A stretch of DNA of 64,000 nucleotides from Calothrix sp. C42_A2020_038 (GTDB lineage Bacteria > Cyanobacteriota > Cyanobacteriia > Cyanobacteriales > Nostocaceae): positions 1-64,000 of the forward strand of contig JACYLQ010000041.1 in assembly GCA_015272395.1 (NCBI GenBank). Direction: 5' to 3'. How positions within the stretch are numbered: position 1 is the stretch's first letter; every line of letters begins with the position of its first letter. The notes below the pieces were generated by a model. It saw only the letters and a list, made by a program, of their open reading frames with translations. It did not search any database and was not told the DNA's origin. Of the stretch, positions 8,983 to 18,196 are shown piece after piece. The translations under genes were made by a program, and so were the position numbers.

Positions 8983-9615
8983 TTACTGAGAGGATGCTGG
9001 CAGAATATTTTCGCCCAAATATATGGCTCGTACATCTGTTGGCAATTTGTCCTCAAGCATACGATAGCCTTCTTGAAGAAAATTTGCTACTTCGTGAGCA
9101 GCTATAGCCTCACCTTCCGCTTGAAGGTAAGCAGCAATGCGGGTTTCACTCCAGTGAAACGTTTGTGACATTAACACCATCAAACGCAGCACAGGAGGCA
9201 AATGTTCTAAAGCTTGTTCGACGTAACACCACAGTGGTGGTGAAGTTGCTTTTAGCGAATAGTGAATTGCTTCTGTAGGTGGCAATTCAATTTCGTTGAT
9301 ACAATAAGCTGTCATGTTAATCAGCCAATTTTGTAGCGTTAAGCTTTCGTTCTGAGGCTGATTTAAATCAAGACCATTTAATTCGTGGTAAATATGTTTC
9401 CATGTCAAAGCAAATAGATAATCGGCCTGTACTGGCGAACGAGCGGAATGGCGAATTAAGGTGTAGACTATAGGACTATAGCGGCAGAACATCGCTGTAA
9501 AGAATCTACCAGCTTCCGGATGCTGTTGGAACAAGGTTAACAGTTCGCGGTCGCTATGGTGAAATAGTGATTTAACAAGCGGGTGGTTAGCTTCGGGAAA
9601 ATGTGGTATTTGCAC
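8983..9615 (-). CDS. putative ECF sigma-70-like protein
   Basis: The 210-residue soluble protein looks like a divergent sigma-70 factor. About residues 22-80 (DRELLTLFQQHPEAGRFFTA, then ADYLFALTWKHIYHEL) resemble region 2, and about 130-190 (ALEHLPPVLRLMVLMSQ, then TRIAAYLQAEG and YRMLEDKLP) resemble region 4 with its helix-turn-helix. Key region 2 aromatic and basic positions are not typical, so promoter recognition is uncertain. It starts at GTG 9615; no better ATG precedes the conserved part. A TPR protein follows downstream. It may instead be a helical regulator that only borrows the fold. Confidence 0.5.
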   Translation of the reverse strand: MQIPHFPEANHPLVKSLFHHSDRELLTLFQQHPEAGRFFTAMFCRYSPIVYTLIRHSARSPVQADYLFALTWKHIYHELNGLDLNQPQNESLTLQNWLINMTAYCINEIELPPTEAIHYSLKATSPPLWCYVEQALEHLPPVLRLMVLMSQTFHWSETRIAAYLQAEGEAIAAHEVANFLQEGYRMLEDKLPTDVRAIYLGENILPASSQ

Positions 9616-9838
9616 AATCTTTAAGGATTAATATTTACTTGGTTGCTAAAATTGGCGAAAATCTAGGGTTAAGTTTAGTTATTTACTTGTTTATTTTGAG
9701 GACGGTATGATCAAAGCGTCAACCGCCCTCAACTTGCTAGTAATTGATACACTGGAAACACAGGCTCACAGTTTAAGTTCTAAACCCTAAATATAGTTAT
9801 TGTTTCTACTTATACAAAATACAAAACTAGATGTTTTT

Positions 9839-10432
9839 ATGTTTATAGCAGTTAATTTGCTCTCTTTTATGCCTCCCTTGACCTTCGGGTCGTTTTTGCC
9901 TTCCCTACCCTTGGATAGCTTATTTTCTACCCAAGGCATCATGGTAATGCTTCTCGCTGCTTATGCAGGCGCCATGTGGATGTTTTTGACTAGTGCGCCA
10001 AAAGTCTACACGGTAATGGTGTCAGATTTAGAAATCGCTCGACAATTGTACGAAGGACTACTCGATTTACCTGCTGCTGAAGTACCTTTGCACTACTATT
10101 ACAATTACGAGCAAACTATCGGTGCTGCCGGAATTGACCCTTTATATATGTCCACCACTCCTAGCATGGCAGGAAGCCGCATGAGCAATGCAACCGAAGG
10201 GCTTTGGTATCAACTAAAGAAAAATGCCCAACTCCATGTCATTACTGGCGCCAGTCTCGGTGCCAAAAACCAACAACGGCACGTTTGTTTTGACAAAGAT
10301 GCATTAGAGTTGATTTTAATGCGGATTGAAGTACGTGGTCTAAAATTTAAAATTCGTAATCGCAAGCCCTTAAACTTTTTAGTTAAAGATTACGAGGGAC
10401 GTGTAATTGAACTTGCAGAAGTAGCAAATTGA
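9839..10432 (+). CDS. glyoxalase-fold (VOC-like) protein with N-terminal membrane segment
   Basis: About 197 residues from ATG 9839; an in-frame TTG at 9800 would add 13 residues but has no support. The N-terminus is hydrophobic (FIAVNLLSFMPP and IMVMLLAAYAGAMWMFLTS), suggesting one or two membrane passes. The remainder (VYTVMVSDLEIARQLYEGLLDLP ... RHVCFDKDALELILMRIEVRGLKFKIRNRKPLNFLVKDYEGRVIELAEV) reads like the beta-alpha-beta-beta-beta repeats of the glyoxalase/bleomycin-resistance superfamily. No metal ligand set can be assigned with confidence. Enzyme activity is unknown; the gene is alone. Confidence 0.65.
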   Translation: MFIAVNLLSFMPPLTFGSFLPSLPLDSLFSTQGIMVMLLAAYAGAMWMFLTSAPKVYTVMVSDLEIARQLYEGLLDLPAAEVPLHYYYNYEQTIGAAGIDPLYMSTTPSMAGSRMSNATEGLWYQLKKNAQLHVITGASLGAKNQQRHVCFDKDALELILMRIEVRGLKFKIRNRKPLNFLVKDYEGRVIELAEVAN

Positions 10433-10456
10433 CAAGTTTTGGGATGTTAATGGGTA

Positions 10457-10557
10457 AGTGGTCTGTGTCATTAATTTTGGGGTGTTGTAGCACAGGCAGG
10501 GATGCCTAAACCACAAGACATTATTTATACCCACCAAAACTTTTGACACAGACCACT
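10457..10557. repeat. 101-bp element with long terminal inverted repeats (MITE-like)
   Basis: AGTGGTCTGTGTCA (10457-10470) is repeated inverted as TGACACAGACCACT (10544-10557), a perfect 14-bp pair. The match extends inward imperfectly (AATTTTGGGGTG against CACCAAAACTTT). It fills nearly the whole gap between the convergent stops of the glyoxalase-like gene and the first kinase. There is no ORF and no clear target duplication. It could be a miniature inverted-repeat element and would also act as a terminator. Confidence 0.7.
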
Positions 10558-10562
10558 ACTAG

Positions 10563-12287
10563 TTAGCGTGCATCACTAATTAACCATTGGTTGGTAGCTG
10601 TATCCCACACAAGGGTAAAACGCACAGAATCAAGAGACTGTTTACCATTTCTGAGTAAGTAATTTAGCTGTGCATCCACTACAGCAGTTTGTCCATTGTC
10701 TCTTACCAAGTTAATTTGATTTACTTCAACTTGCTGTACTGTTCTGTCCCACCAACCAACATAGGAATCAAAACCTTTGGGGTGAATCCGACGGTTGTTT
10801 CTATAAGTGGGAGCTAGTTGATTCCAAGTTTTTTCTAAGTCTTTATTATTAACACTGTTGTAATAATTCTGTATAAATTGTGTGGGTGATGGCTGATTTG
10901 GTTTGGGTGGATTCGGAGATGGTTCTACAGTTGGTGGCTGTGTCGGAATCATGACATCAGGAGCTTGAGGTGTCTGGGTTGGAGAGGGTAAAGGTAAGGG
11001 TTCTGAGGTTTCTATAGGTGTTTGAGTCGCTGTTGGCAATTCAGAAAATGTTGCAGTTGGTTCTGGTTCTGGTTCTGGTTCGCGCGTTGGGATCGGGTTG
11101 GGAGTAATTCTCTTTGGTCTCGATATTACAGGTGGTTCTGATTGCAAGTCATCTTGTGTTGGAAGCGGTGTTGGTGTTTGTGGGTTCAATGTAGTTGTAA
11201 CAGGGGCAGGTTCTTGTACTACTTGCTCACCTTGGCGCCCTAGTGTGGAAGCCACAATAATTGCACCACCAATCAAACCAGCACCGATCAAGGCACCTAC
11301 CATAATACCTTTGCCACTTGAATAAGCTATTTGACGTGGATTGTTTTGATGAATAGGTGTTGTTCCTGGGTTACCTGGTTGTTGATAACCTCCCGGACTA
11401 ATAGGGATGGTGTTTTGTTGGGGTAGGTTGTTAGTAGAGGATTGATAAGGTGTTGTTGGGATAAAAGCAGAATTTGCAGATTGTAAATTTGAGAGCATTT
11501 CTCTGGCACTATTGAAGCGATGCTGCGGAACAAACTGTATAGCTTTATCCAGTGCCATTGCAAAGCTTGGAGTAATATTCGTTGCATACTGGCGCCATAA
11601 TATCGCACCCGTTGCTGGGTCGTTTGGTATGTCTTGGGGTAACTTACCTGTAAGTAAATAAATAGCTGTCATCCCCAAGCTGTAAATATCGCTAGCAAAC
11701 ATTGGTCTACCTACCGATTGTTCACTAGGCATGAACCCTGGTGTTCCAATTACAATTGACCTTGTGGAATTACCAGAGGGTGTAAATACTGTACCAATAG
11801 TCTCTTTTACGGCGCCAAAATCGATTAATACTGGTTTCCCATCCGAGTAACGAATGATAATGTTATCAGGTTTGATATCACGATGAACAATTCCTTTGCC
11901 ATGTACATAATCAAGAACTGGCAAAATACTAATCAAAATATCTCGAACCATACTCTCACTCATTGCACCATGTATTTGGATTTTGGCGTTGAGAGTTTGT
12001 CCTTCGATGTATTCTTGAACTAAGTAGAATTGCCCATTTTCCGAAAAATAAGCATACAAACGAGGAATTTGATTACTATTATCGCCAAGTTCCTCTAAAA
12101 TAGCCGCTTCGCGCTGAAACCGTTCTTTAACGAGTTGATACATCTCAGGATTGTTATTGATTGGTTTTAGCTGTTTAATTACACAGCGACGCTTGGATGG
12201 CATTTGGGTATCTTCAGCGAGGAAGGTTTCTCCAAACCCACCGCTTCCTAGAGTCTGTATGACGCGATAGCGGTTATTAAGCAACAT
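10563..12287 (-). CDS. Ser/Thr protein kinase, membrane-anchored, with C-terminal NTF2-like domain (kinase 1)
   Basis: The 574-residue Hanks-type kinase has a complete catalytic domain (about residues 7-270): glycine loop GSGGFG (14-19), lysine K38 in VIKQLKP, HRDIKPDN (135-142), DFG (156-158) and an activation segment ending GTPGFMPSEQ. A transmembrane helix follows (about 324-346), then a Pro/Thr-rich periplasmic linker, then a domain of about 100 residues starting FIQNYYNSVNN that resembles the NTF2/SnoaL fold. The layout puts the kinase in the cytoplasm and a sensor domain outside. It is one of three tandem paralogues with nearly identical first 43 residues. Confidence 0.92.
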   Translation of the reverse strand: MLLNNRYRVIQTLGSGGFGETFLAEDTQMPSKRRCVIKQLKPINNNPEMYQLVKERFQREAAILEELGDNSNQIPRLYAYFSENGQFYLVQEYIEGQTLNAKIQIHGAMSESMVRDILISILPVLDYVHGKGIVHRDIKPDNIIIRYSDGKPVLIDFGAVKETIGTVFTPSGNSTRSIVIGTPGFMPSEQSVGRPMFASDIYSLGMTAIYLLTGKLPQDIPNDPATGAILWRQYATNITPSFAMALDKAIQFVPQHRFNSAREMLSNLQSANSAFIPTTPYQSSTNNLPQQNTIPISPGGYQQPGNPGTTPIHQNNPRQIAYSSGKGIMVGALIGAGLIGGAIIVASTLGRQGEQVVQEPAPVTTTLNPQTPTPLPTQDDLQSEPPVISRPKRITPNPIPTREPEPEPEPTATFSELPTATQTPIETSEPLPLPSPTQTPQAPDVMIPTQPPTVEPSPNPPKPNQPSPTQFIQNYYNSVNNKDLEKTWNQLAPTYRNNRRIHPKGFDSYVGWWDRTVQQVEVNQINLVRDNGQTAVVDAQLNYLLRNGKQSLDSVRFTLVWDTATNQWLISDAR

Positions 12288-12423
12288 TTTAACGAGCTAA
12301 AAAACAAGGGTATTGCTTGAACATTTTACCGTTTCTATTCAAATACCTGTGTATCACCGACGAAACGTTGATTATTTCCCGTATTTAATCTCAATTTTAC
12401 GTAATAAATATTATCAGTATTAT

Positions 12424-14178
12424 TTAAATAGAATAGGCATCGTTGACAAGCCATTGCTTGCTCACTGTATCCCATATCAAAATTAAACGTAATGAGGTAG
12501 AAATTTTGTTGCTGTCTTTGAGCAAGTAGTTCAACTGCGCGTCAACTGTTGCAGTGTTTTTGTTGACCTCAACTAACTTGACTTCTTGAATATCAACCTG
12601 TTGGACTCGATCACTCCACCAATCTAAATAAGATTCAAAACCTTTGGGATGAAGGTTTTTGTTATTTTGGTAGGTAGGAGATAACTTACTCCAGGCGCCT
12701 TTAAAATCAGTATCGTTAATTGCAAAATAGTAGTCTCGGATAAATTGTTCAGGTGATGGTTGATTAAGTGCTGGAACTTTTGGTGATGAGGGTTGGGAAC
12801 CGGAAGTTTTAGGTGCTGTCGGTGCGATTTTTGACTGAGTTTCCTGTTTTTCCAATTTAGTGATGGCAATAGTAACAGTAGGAACAGGTTTCGGGAAAGT
12901 GGAATATGAAGGAGGTGTAGTTTGTAAGGGTTGTGGAGAAGATTGGGGTGGTGTCTTGAGTGATGGAAATGGGTTGCTGGTAGGTTGAGGTTGAGCTAAA
13001 TCGACAAATCTTGAATCTTTCGGTGAGGGTTTATGATCTGGTGTGACAAATGGTTGTGGAGATGACGCAATTGCAACAGGTTTATTTTCTTTCGGTTGCT
13101 GGTTGATGATTTGTTGTAATGGACGATTTAGTGCAGAAGCGATGATAATTGCACCACCAATTAAACAGGCACCAATCAATGATAGTAAACCAAATATAAT
13201 AATGCTTTGAGCTTTTGTTTTATGAGCTTGAGGTGATGTTTTAGGTGAATTATCTAATGGAGTGATAGCAATTGTGTTTTCCAATCTTGTTGGTACTAAT
13301 GTTTTCTCTAATGGTTTATAACTAGACGCTTGAGTATTAAGTACAGTTGATATAAAAGCAGAAGCAGGTGATTGTAGCGCTGCTAACATTTCCTTTGCAC
13401 TGCTGAAGCGATTTTCGGGATTAAACTGTGTTGCTTTATCTAATAGTGCGGCAAAACCGATAGTTACATTTAAAGCATACTGGCGCCACAAAACTGCACC
13501 TGTTGTTGGGTCGTTTGGTATTTCATTCGGTAATACACCTGTTAGTAGGTAAATTGCCGTCATTCCTAAACTATAAATATCACTAATATACAATGGTCTG
13601 CCTACAGATTGTTCGCTAGGCATAAATCCTGGTGTACCAATTACAATTGACCTTGTAGAATTTTTTGATAGTGCAACAGTTGTACCTAAAATTTCTTTAA
13701 CGGCGCCAAAGTCAATTAATATTGGTTTAGTATCACAAGAGCGAATTAAAATGTTATCAGGTTTAATATCACGGTGAATAATACCTTTGGTGTGAACATA
13801 ATCAAGAACTGGTAAAATGTTAGCCAACAGACCCTTAACTTCATTCTCACTCATTACACCTTGTGATTGGACTATAGAGCTAAGAGTTTGTCCTTGAATA
13901 TACTCTTGCACTAAATAAAATTGTCCATTTTCTGAAAAGTAAGCATAAAGACGAGGAATCTGGTTATTCCCATCACCTAGTTCTTCTAAAGTCACTGCTT
14001 CACGTTGAAAGCGTTCTTGGGCAAGGTTATAAATATTAGAATTGTTATTAATTGGTTTTAATTGTTTGATCACACAGCGTCGTTTTGAAGGTATCTGTGT
14101 ATCTTCTGCAAGAAAGGTTTCACCAAAGCCTCCGCTTCCCAAAGTCTGAATTACACGGTAACGATTATTAAGCAACAT
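12424..14178 (-). CDS. Ser/Thr protein kinase, membrane-anchored, with C-terminal NTF2-like domain (kinase 2)
   Basis: This 584-residue paralogue of kinase 1 shares the same domain order and most of the catalytic sequence: GSGGFG, VIKQLKP, HRDIKPDN, IDFGAVKE and GTPGFMPSEQ are intact. The single membrane helix is near residues 328-350 (LLSLIGACLIGGAIIIAS), then comes a Pro/Ser-rich linker that differs strongly from kinase 1, then the same C-terminal domain (FIRDYYFAINDTDF ... TVDAQLNYLLKDSNKI). The linker has diverged while the kinase and sensor domains are conserved, so this is a duplication with retained function. The 136-base gap before kinase 1 leaves room for a separate promoter. Confidence 0.92.
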   Translation of the reverse strand: MLLNNRYRVIQTLGSGGFGETFLAEDTQIPSKRRCVIKQLKPINNNSNIYNLAQERFQREAVTLEELGDGNNQIPRLYAYFSENGQFYLVQEYIQGQTLSSIVQSQGVMSENEVKGLLANILPVLDYVHTKGIIHRDIKPDNILIRSCDTKPILIDFGAVKEILGTTVALSKNSTRSIVIGTPGFMPSEQSVGRPLYISDIYSLGMTAIYLLTGVLPNEIPNDPTTGAVLWRQYALNVTIGFAALLDKATQFNPENRFSSAKEMLAALQSPASAFISTVLNTQASSYKPLEKTLVPTRLENTIAITPLDNSPKTSPQAHKTKAQSIIIFGLLSLIGACLIGGAIIIASALNRPLQQIINQQPKENKPVAIASSPQPFVTPDHKPSPKDSRFVDLAQPQPTSNPFPSLKTPPQSSPQPLQTTPPSYSTFPKPVPTVTIAITKLEKQETQSKIAPTAPKTSGSQPSSPKVPALNQPSPEQFIRDYYFAINDTDFKGAWSKLSPTYQNNKNLHPKGFESYLDWWSDRVQQVDIQEVKLVEVNKNTATVDAQLNYLLKDSNKISTSLRLILIWDTVSKQWLVNDAYSI

Positions 14179-14383
14179 TATATATTATAAATAAATAAAT
14201 GAATTAAAATCAAGTTTTCGCCGTAGATAATTTACCGTTTCTTTATAGAGGTTTCTAGAACAATATATATCACTTATTTATCAAAACTAGATGTTTGATA
14301 GTTAACATTAAAACTGAAAAATATTCAAAATATATATTCAAGATTTTTTAATAAATTGGAGGGTATAAAAATCCAAATATTGT

Positions 14384-16138
14384 TTATTTAAAAAAGCGCA
14401 AATTCGTTCGATTTTGATAGTTTTGAATATATATAGCGTTACGCATTTCTATATCAGATAGTAAATTAGCTTGGTCAAATTCTTGTGGCGAGTATTGAGG
14501 ATTATACCAAGATTGGTTCTCGAAGTAGCTTTGCAACTCTGGAGTATTAAAACGGCGCCCACGTCGTGCGAAAATTGAGTTACGCATAATATCTAACTCA
14601 AAAGCACTTTTACCATTTAAATCCGCATCTGTTACGTGTCTTTGTGAAAGCCAAGAATAATCGCTTGCAATAGTTGGATTAGATGATTTTGATAATTGTT
14701 TAAAAGAGAATTGATCATTTGGTGCAGAAGCATCTTGACTTGCAAAGGCACAGTAGGCATCTTGATTCTGTAAACCATACTTGCGTAATAAATCTACACA
14801 ATCGTTACGTTTGTTAAATCTACCCACATATACTTGATATAACTGGTTCCCTGAAAGATTCTCGTAATCAGGTATCCAAAATACTCCCGGTTGGTCATAT
14901 CCAGCTGCTTTTAATTTATCTACTTGCTTATTCGCTGTTTCCTGATTTGAGTAAGCTGAATCTGCAAGAAAATAGAAAGATTTAGGAAGAGTTGATTTAT
15001 TTTGTTCAATATTTTGCTCAGGTAATCCAGATGATTGCTGCTGAGATTTATTTATTGGAGCTTGCGAAGTAGTTGGAGCAGTTTGTATATTTTTACCTAC
15101 TATGTTCGATGAAGAAAATGGCTTTGTGACTACGACAGCAATTACTAAGGCACCAACCAACCCGACTCCGACTAAACTACCAACCACTATACTATTTCGA
15201 TTGCCACTTTTAATAGTTACAGGTGGGGTAGTTTGATTTATTGACAACTGTAGCGTTTCCGGAGTCTGAGGTATGCTCAGTAATGTTTGTGCGACATCAG
15301 TAGAACTTTGTAAGGCAGAAAGCATTTCATCAGCACTTAAGTAACGTTCGCGCGGATGATATCTAATTGCTTTGTCTATTATTTGCTTCAGGATGGGACT
15401 AACATGAGAAGCAAAATCGTACCAAATTATTTCCCCGGTCTGAACGTCAGTTTCTAACTCATAGGGTTGCTTACCAGTTAGCAGATAAATTGCAGTCATA
15501 CCTAGACTGTACAAATCACTTGAATAAGTGGGTCTACCTGCTGCTTGTTCAGATGGCATGTATCCGGGCGTACCAATCACAATCGAACTAGTTGGGGTAC
15601 CTTGTGAGTTTAAAATCGTTCCCATTGACTCACGGACTGCACCAAAGTCAATCAAAACAGGTACGCTGGATTGTATCCCTATTCCTTCTTCAGGGTTATT
15701 CCGCAAAATGATATTGTCTGGCTTAATATCCCGATGAATAATATGCTTACTGTGGATATAGGATAACACGGGTAATAAATGTATCAATAGTTCCCGTACT
15801 TGATTTTCTGTCCACAATCCTTGACGCAAAAGCCTACGCGTTAAGGTTTCACCTTGTATCCACTCTTGGACTAAATAAAATTGCTCATTAGCTTGGAAAT
15901 AAGCATATAAGCTAGGAATTTGGCTACTGGCGCCACCCAATTCTTCTAAGATTGCGGCTTCGCGTTGAAAGCGTTCCTCAACTAACTTCCTAATTTGAAG
16001 ATTATTTTGAATTGGCTTGAGTTGCTTAACCACACAACGACGTTTGGATGGCATTTGTGTATCTTCAGCAAGAAAGGTTTCTCCAAATCCGCCGCTTCCG
16101 AGAGTTTGTATAACGCGATAGCGGTTATTAAGCAACAT
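14384..16138 (-). CDS. Ser/Thr protein kinase with C-terminal SPOR-like and YARHG domains (kinase 3)
   Basis: This 584-residue kinase begins with the same 35 or so residues as kinases 1 and 2 and keeps all catalytic motifs (VVKQLKP, HRDIKPDN, IDFGAVRE, GTPGYMPSEQ). After a membrane helix (about 318-340) the C-terminus is different. A SPOR-like region (about 388-468, FYFLADSAYSNQETANKQVDKL) of the kind that binds denuded peptidoglycan precedes a YARHG domain (about 495-575), recognised by IFARRGRRFNTPELQSYF and NQSWYNPQY. The outside domains suggest sensing at the cell wall. It is likely the first gene of the kinase array, with 205 bases before kinase 2. Confidence 0.9.
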   Translation of the reverse strand: MLLNNRYRVIQTLGSGGFGETFLAEDTQMPSKRRCVVKQLKPIQNNLQIRKLVEERFQREAAILEELGGASSQIPSLYAYFQANEQFYLVQEWIQGETLTRRLLRQGLWTENQVRELLIHLLPVLSYIHSKHIIHRDIKPDNIILRNNPEEGIGIQSSVPVLIDFGAVRESMGTILNSQGTPTSSIVIGTPGYMPSEQAAGRPTYSSDLYSLGMTAIYLLTGKQPYELETDVQTGEIIWYDFASHVSPILKQIIDKAIRYHPRERYLSADEMLSALQSSTDVAQTLLSIPQTPETLQLSINQTTPPVTIKSGNRNSIVVGSLVGVGLVGALVIAVVVTKPFSSSNIVGKNIQTAPTTSQAPINKSQQQSSGLPEQNIEQNKSTLPKSFYFLADSAYSNQETANKQVDKLKAAGYDQPGVFWIPDYENLSGNQLYQVYVGRFNKRNDCVDLLRKYGLQNQDAYCAFASQDASAPNDQFSFKQLSKSSNPTIASDYSWLSQRHVTDADLNGKSAFELDIMRNSIFARRGRRFNTPELQSYFENQSWYNPQYSPQEFDQANLLSDIEMRNAIYIQNYQNRTNLRFFK

Positions 16139-16174
16139 AATTTTGACTTGAGTTCAGCAGCAGTGTAGCAAATG

Positions 16175-16600
16175 TTAACCGGGTTTTACAACTAAAACCG
16201 AGCAAGAGGCATCTTCAACGACCTGACTGCTAACCGAACCTTGGACAATTCGTTTGACACCAGTTAATCCACGACTGCCGATCACGATCAAGTCAGCCTT
16301 ATATATATTGGCAAGACGAATAATTTCTTCTGCTGGGTCTCCGGAAACTAATTCGATTTCACTATCGACTGTTAACTGGCTTTGGAAAGATTTTAGTTGT
16401 TTTTCAACTTGTAGATACGGGATTGCTGATAGTTCAGGGTGTGGACGGTCAGCTGTACGTTCTTCTAGTGAGTTTGATGTCGAAAAAACGTGACACAAAA
16501 CTACCTTACTATCGCTTGGAAGTACTAAACAATTTACTGTTTCAATTACTCGGTCAGCTATTTCCGAATCATCCAAAGCTACCAAAATTTTGTTTAGCAC
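16175..16600 (-). CDS. universal stress protein, UspA family
   Basis: About 141 residues: MLNKILVALDDSEIADRVIE is the typical start, and the end GSRGLTGVKRIVQGSVSSQVVEDASCSVLVVKP contains the ATP-binding G-x2-G-x9-G(S/T) motif of the nucleotide-binding UspA class. GTG at 16600 is chosen because the family usually begins ML-NKILVA and GGAGG lies nine bases upstream. GTG at 16603 is equally possible, and the ATG at 16633 would add residues unlike the family. Role: stress-linked cytoplasmic protein of unspecified target. It lies 36 bases upstream of kinase 3 and could be in the same transcript. Confidence 0.88.
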   Translation of the reverse strand: MLNKILVALDDSEIADRVIETVNCLVLPSDSKVVLCHVFSTSNSLEERTADRPHPELSAIPYLQVEKQLKSFQSQLTVDSEIELVSGDPAEEIIRLANIYKADLIVIGSRGLTGVKRIVQGSVSSQVVEDASCSVLVVKPG

Positions 16601-16870
16601 CACTTTCAACCTCCGCCTCAGCTGCAAACACAATTACTACAAGAAGGTTCATTTTGGGCTAAACGAACAAAAACACATAATTTATGATGTTTTATGATGT
16701 TACATGTTCGTATTGCCCTAGAATTTTAGTTTGCAGCCGCCACGACAATTTTAATGAAAGTCTAGGGAAAAATTAACATTTAGAGATAAGTGCTAAGACC
16801 TAGGGATTTAGGGCTGAGAATGATCATGTTTATCAAAGTTAGGTGTTTGCCAAGTTGTTAAATCCATAGA

Positions 16871-18196
16871 TTAATCGCTAGCCTCCATATCCGAATTAGA
16901 TTCTTTCTGTACTCGGCGCCGTACTGAGTCAGCATGAGAAGGTAAACCTTCTGCATGAGCCAAAATATCTATAGCACCAGCAACTTTAGCTAAGGCGATT
17001 TGTGAGTACTGAATAATGCTTGAATGTTTAAGAAAAGTCTCAACACCTAATGCAGAAGCGTACCTAGCGGCACCTGATGTTGGAAGCGTATGGTTTGGTC
17101 CAGCAAGATAATCACCAACGGCTTCCGGTGTAGAATGTCCTAAGAAAATAGCACCTGCATGGCGTATATCAGTTAATAATGCCCAAGGATCTTCGACTTC
17201 TAACTCCAAATGTTCCGGTGCAAATTCATTCGACAGTTCAGCTGCGGCCTTAAGGGATTCGACTACAACAATCAACCCATAATGAGCAATAGCTTTCTCG
17301 GTATCTAATTGTCGAGGATGGTCTACTAGTTGCCTTTCGACCGCGACCTTAACATTTTTGGCTAACGCAGCATCAGTTGTTAGTAATATTGCCGCTGCCA
17401 TCGGGTCATGTTCGGCTTGCGCTAGTAAATCAGTCGCAATATGTACAGGATTTGCTGTTTCATCAGCGATAATCAATACTTCGCTAGGCCCTGCCAGTGA
17501 GTCAATACCAACAGTTCCATACACAAGCTTTTTCGCCAAAGTCACGTAAATATTACCTGGACCGGTTATGACATCTACCTTTGGTATTGTTTCAGTACCA
17601 TAAGCCAACGCAGCAATTGCTTGGGCGCCGCCAATCCTGTATATCTCATTCACACCAGCTTCATGCGCTGCTACCAGCACAGCTGGGCTAATACCTTTGG
17701 CAGTACCTGGTGGTGTTACCATGACTACACGCGGTACACCTGCCACTTTCGCCGGAATAGCATTCATGATCACCGTACTCGGATACGATGCACGACCACC
17801 AGGTACATATAACCCAGCACGGTCTACAGGAGTGTAGCGCTTACCAAGAACAACATCATCATCGCCAAAATGTACCCAGCTTTTTGGCACACGCTGACGA
17901 TGAAATGCTTCGACTTGCCGACATGCGAGTCGGATTGATTCAAGTAGCTCTTTTGACACCACCTGGTAAGCTGCGTCGATTTCTGAGTTAGTAACACGCA
18001 GTTCCGACGGTTTAAAAACTTGTTTGTCAAATTCGGCAGTGTAGTGCAATACAGCTTTATCGCCTTGGCGTTGGACTGCTTGCAACACTTCGCGTACTGT
18101 TGCTTCTTTGTGAAGAACTTGTTCTGAGTGAGTGCGATCGCAGATGCGTTGTAGTTCTGCTCGAACGTCTGCCTGCTGAGTGATGATTCGCAGCAT
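16871..18196 (-). CDS. hisD: histidinol dehydrogenase
   Basis: The 441-residue enzyme performs the last two steps of histidine biosynthesis, oxidising L-histidinol to histidine with NAD. Recognisable family blocks are YVPGGRASYPSTVIMNAIPA, the zinc-site segment AQAEHDPMAAAILLT, FAPEHLELEVEDP with catalytic Glu-His, and GPNHTLPTSGAARYASALGV. Length is normal. A HIP1 site (GCGATCGC, near 18136) is inside the gene, one of two seen in the window. No other his gene is nearby, as usual in cyanobacteria. Confidence 0.96.
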   Translation of the reverse strand: MLRIITQQADVRAELQRICDRTHSEQVLHKEATVREVLQAVQRQGDKAVLHYTAEFDKQVFKPSELRVTNSEIDAAYQVVSKELLESIRLACRQVEAFHRQRVPKSWVHFGDDDVVLGKRYTPVDRAGLYVPGGRASYPSTVIMNAIPAKVAGVPRVVMVTPPGTAKGISPAVLVAAHEAGVNEIYRIGGAQAIAALAYGTETIPKVDVITGPGNIYVTLAKKLVYGTVGIDSLAGPSEVLIIADETANPVHIATDLLAQAEHDPMAAAILLTTDAALAKNVKVAVERQLVDHPRQLDTEKAIAHYGLIVVVESLKAAAELSNEFAPEHLELEVEDPWALLTDIRHAGAIFLGHSTPEAVGDYLAGPNHTLPTSGAARYASALGVETFLKHSSIIQYSQIALAKVAGAIDILAHAEGLPSHADSVRRRVQKESNSDMEASD

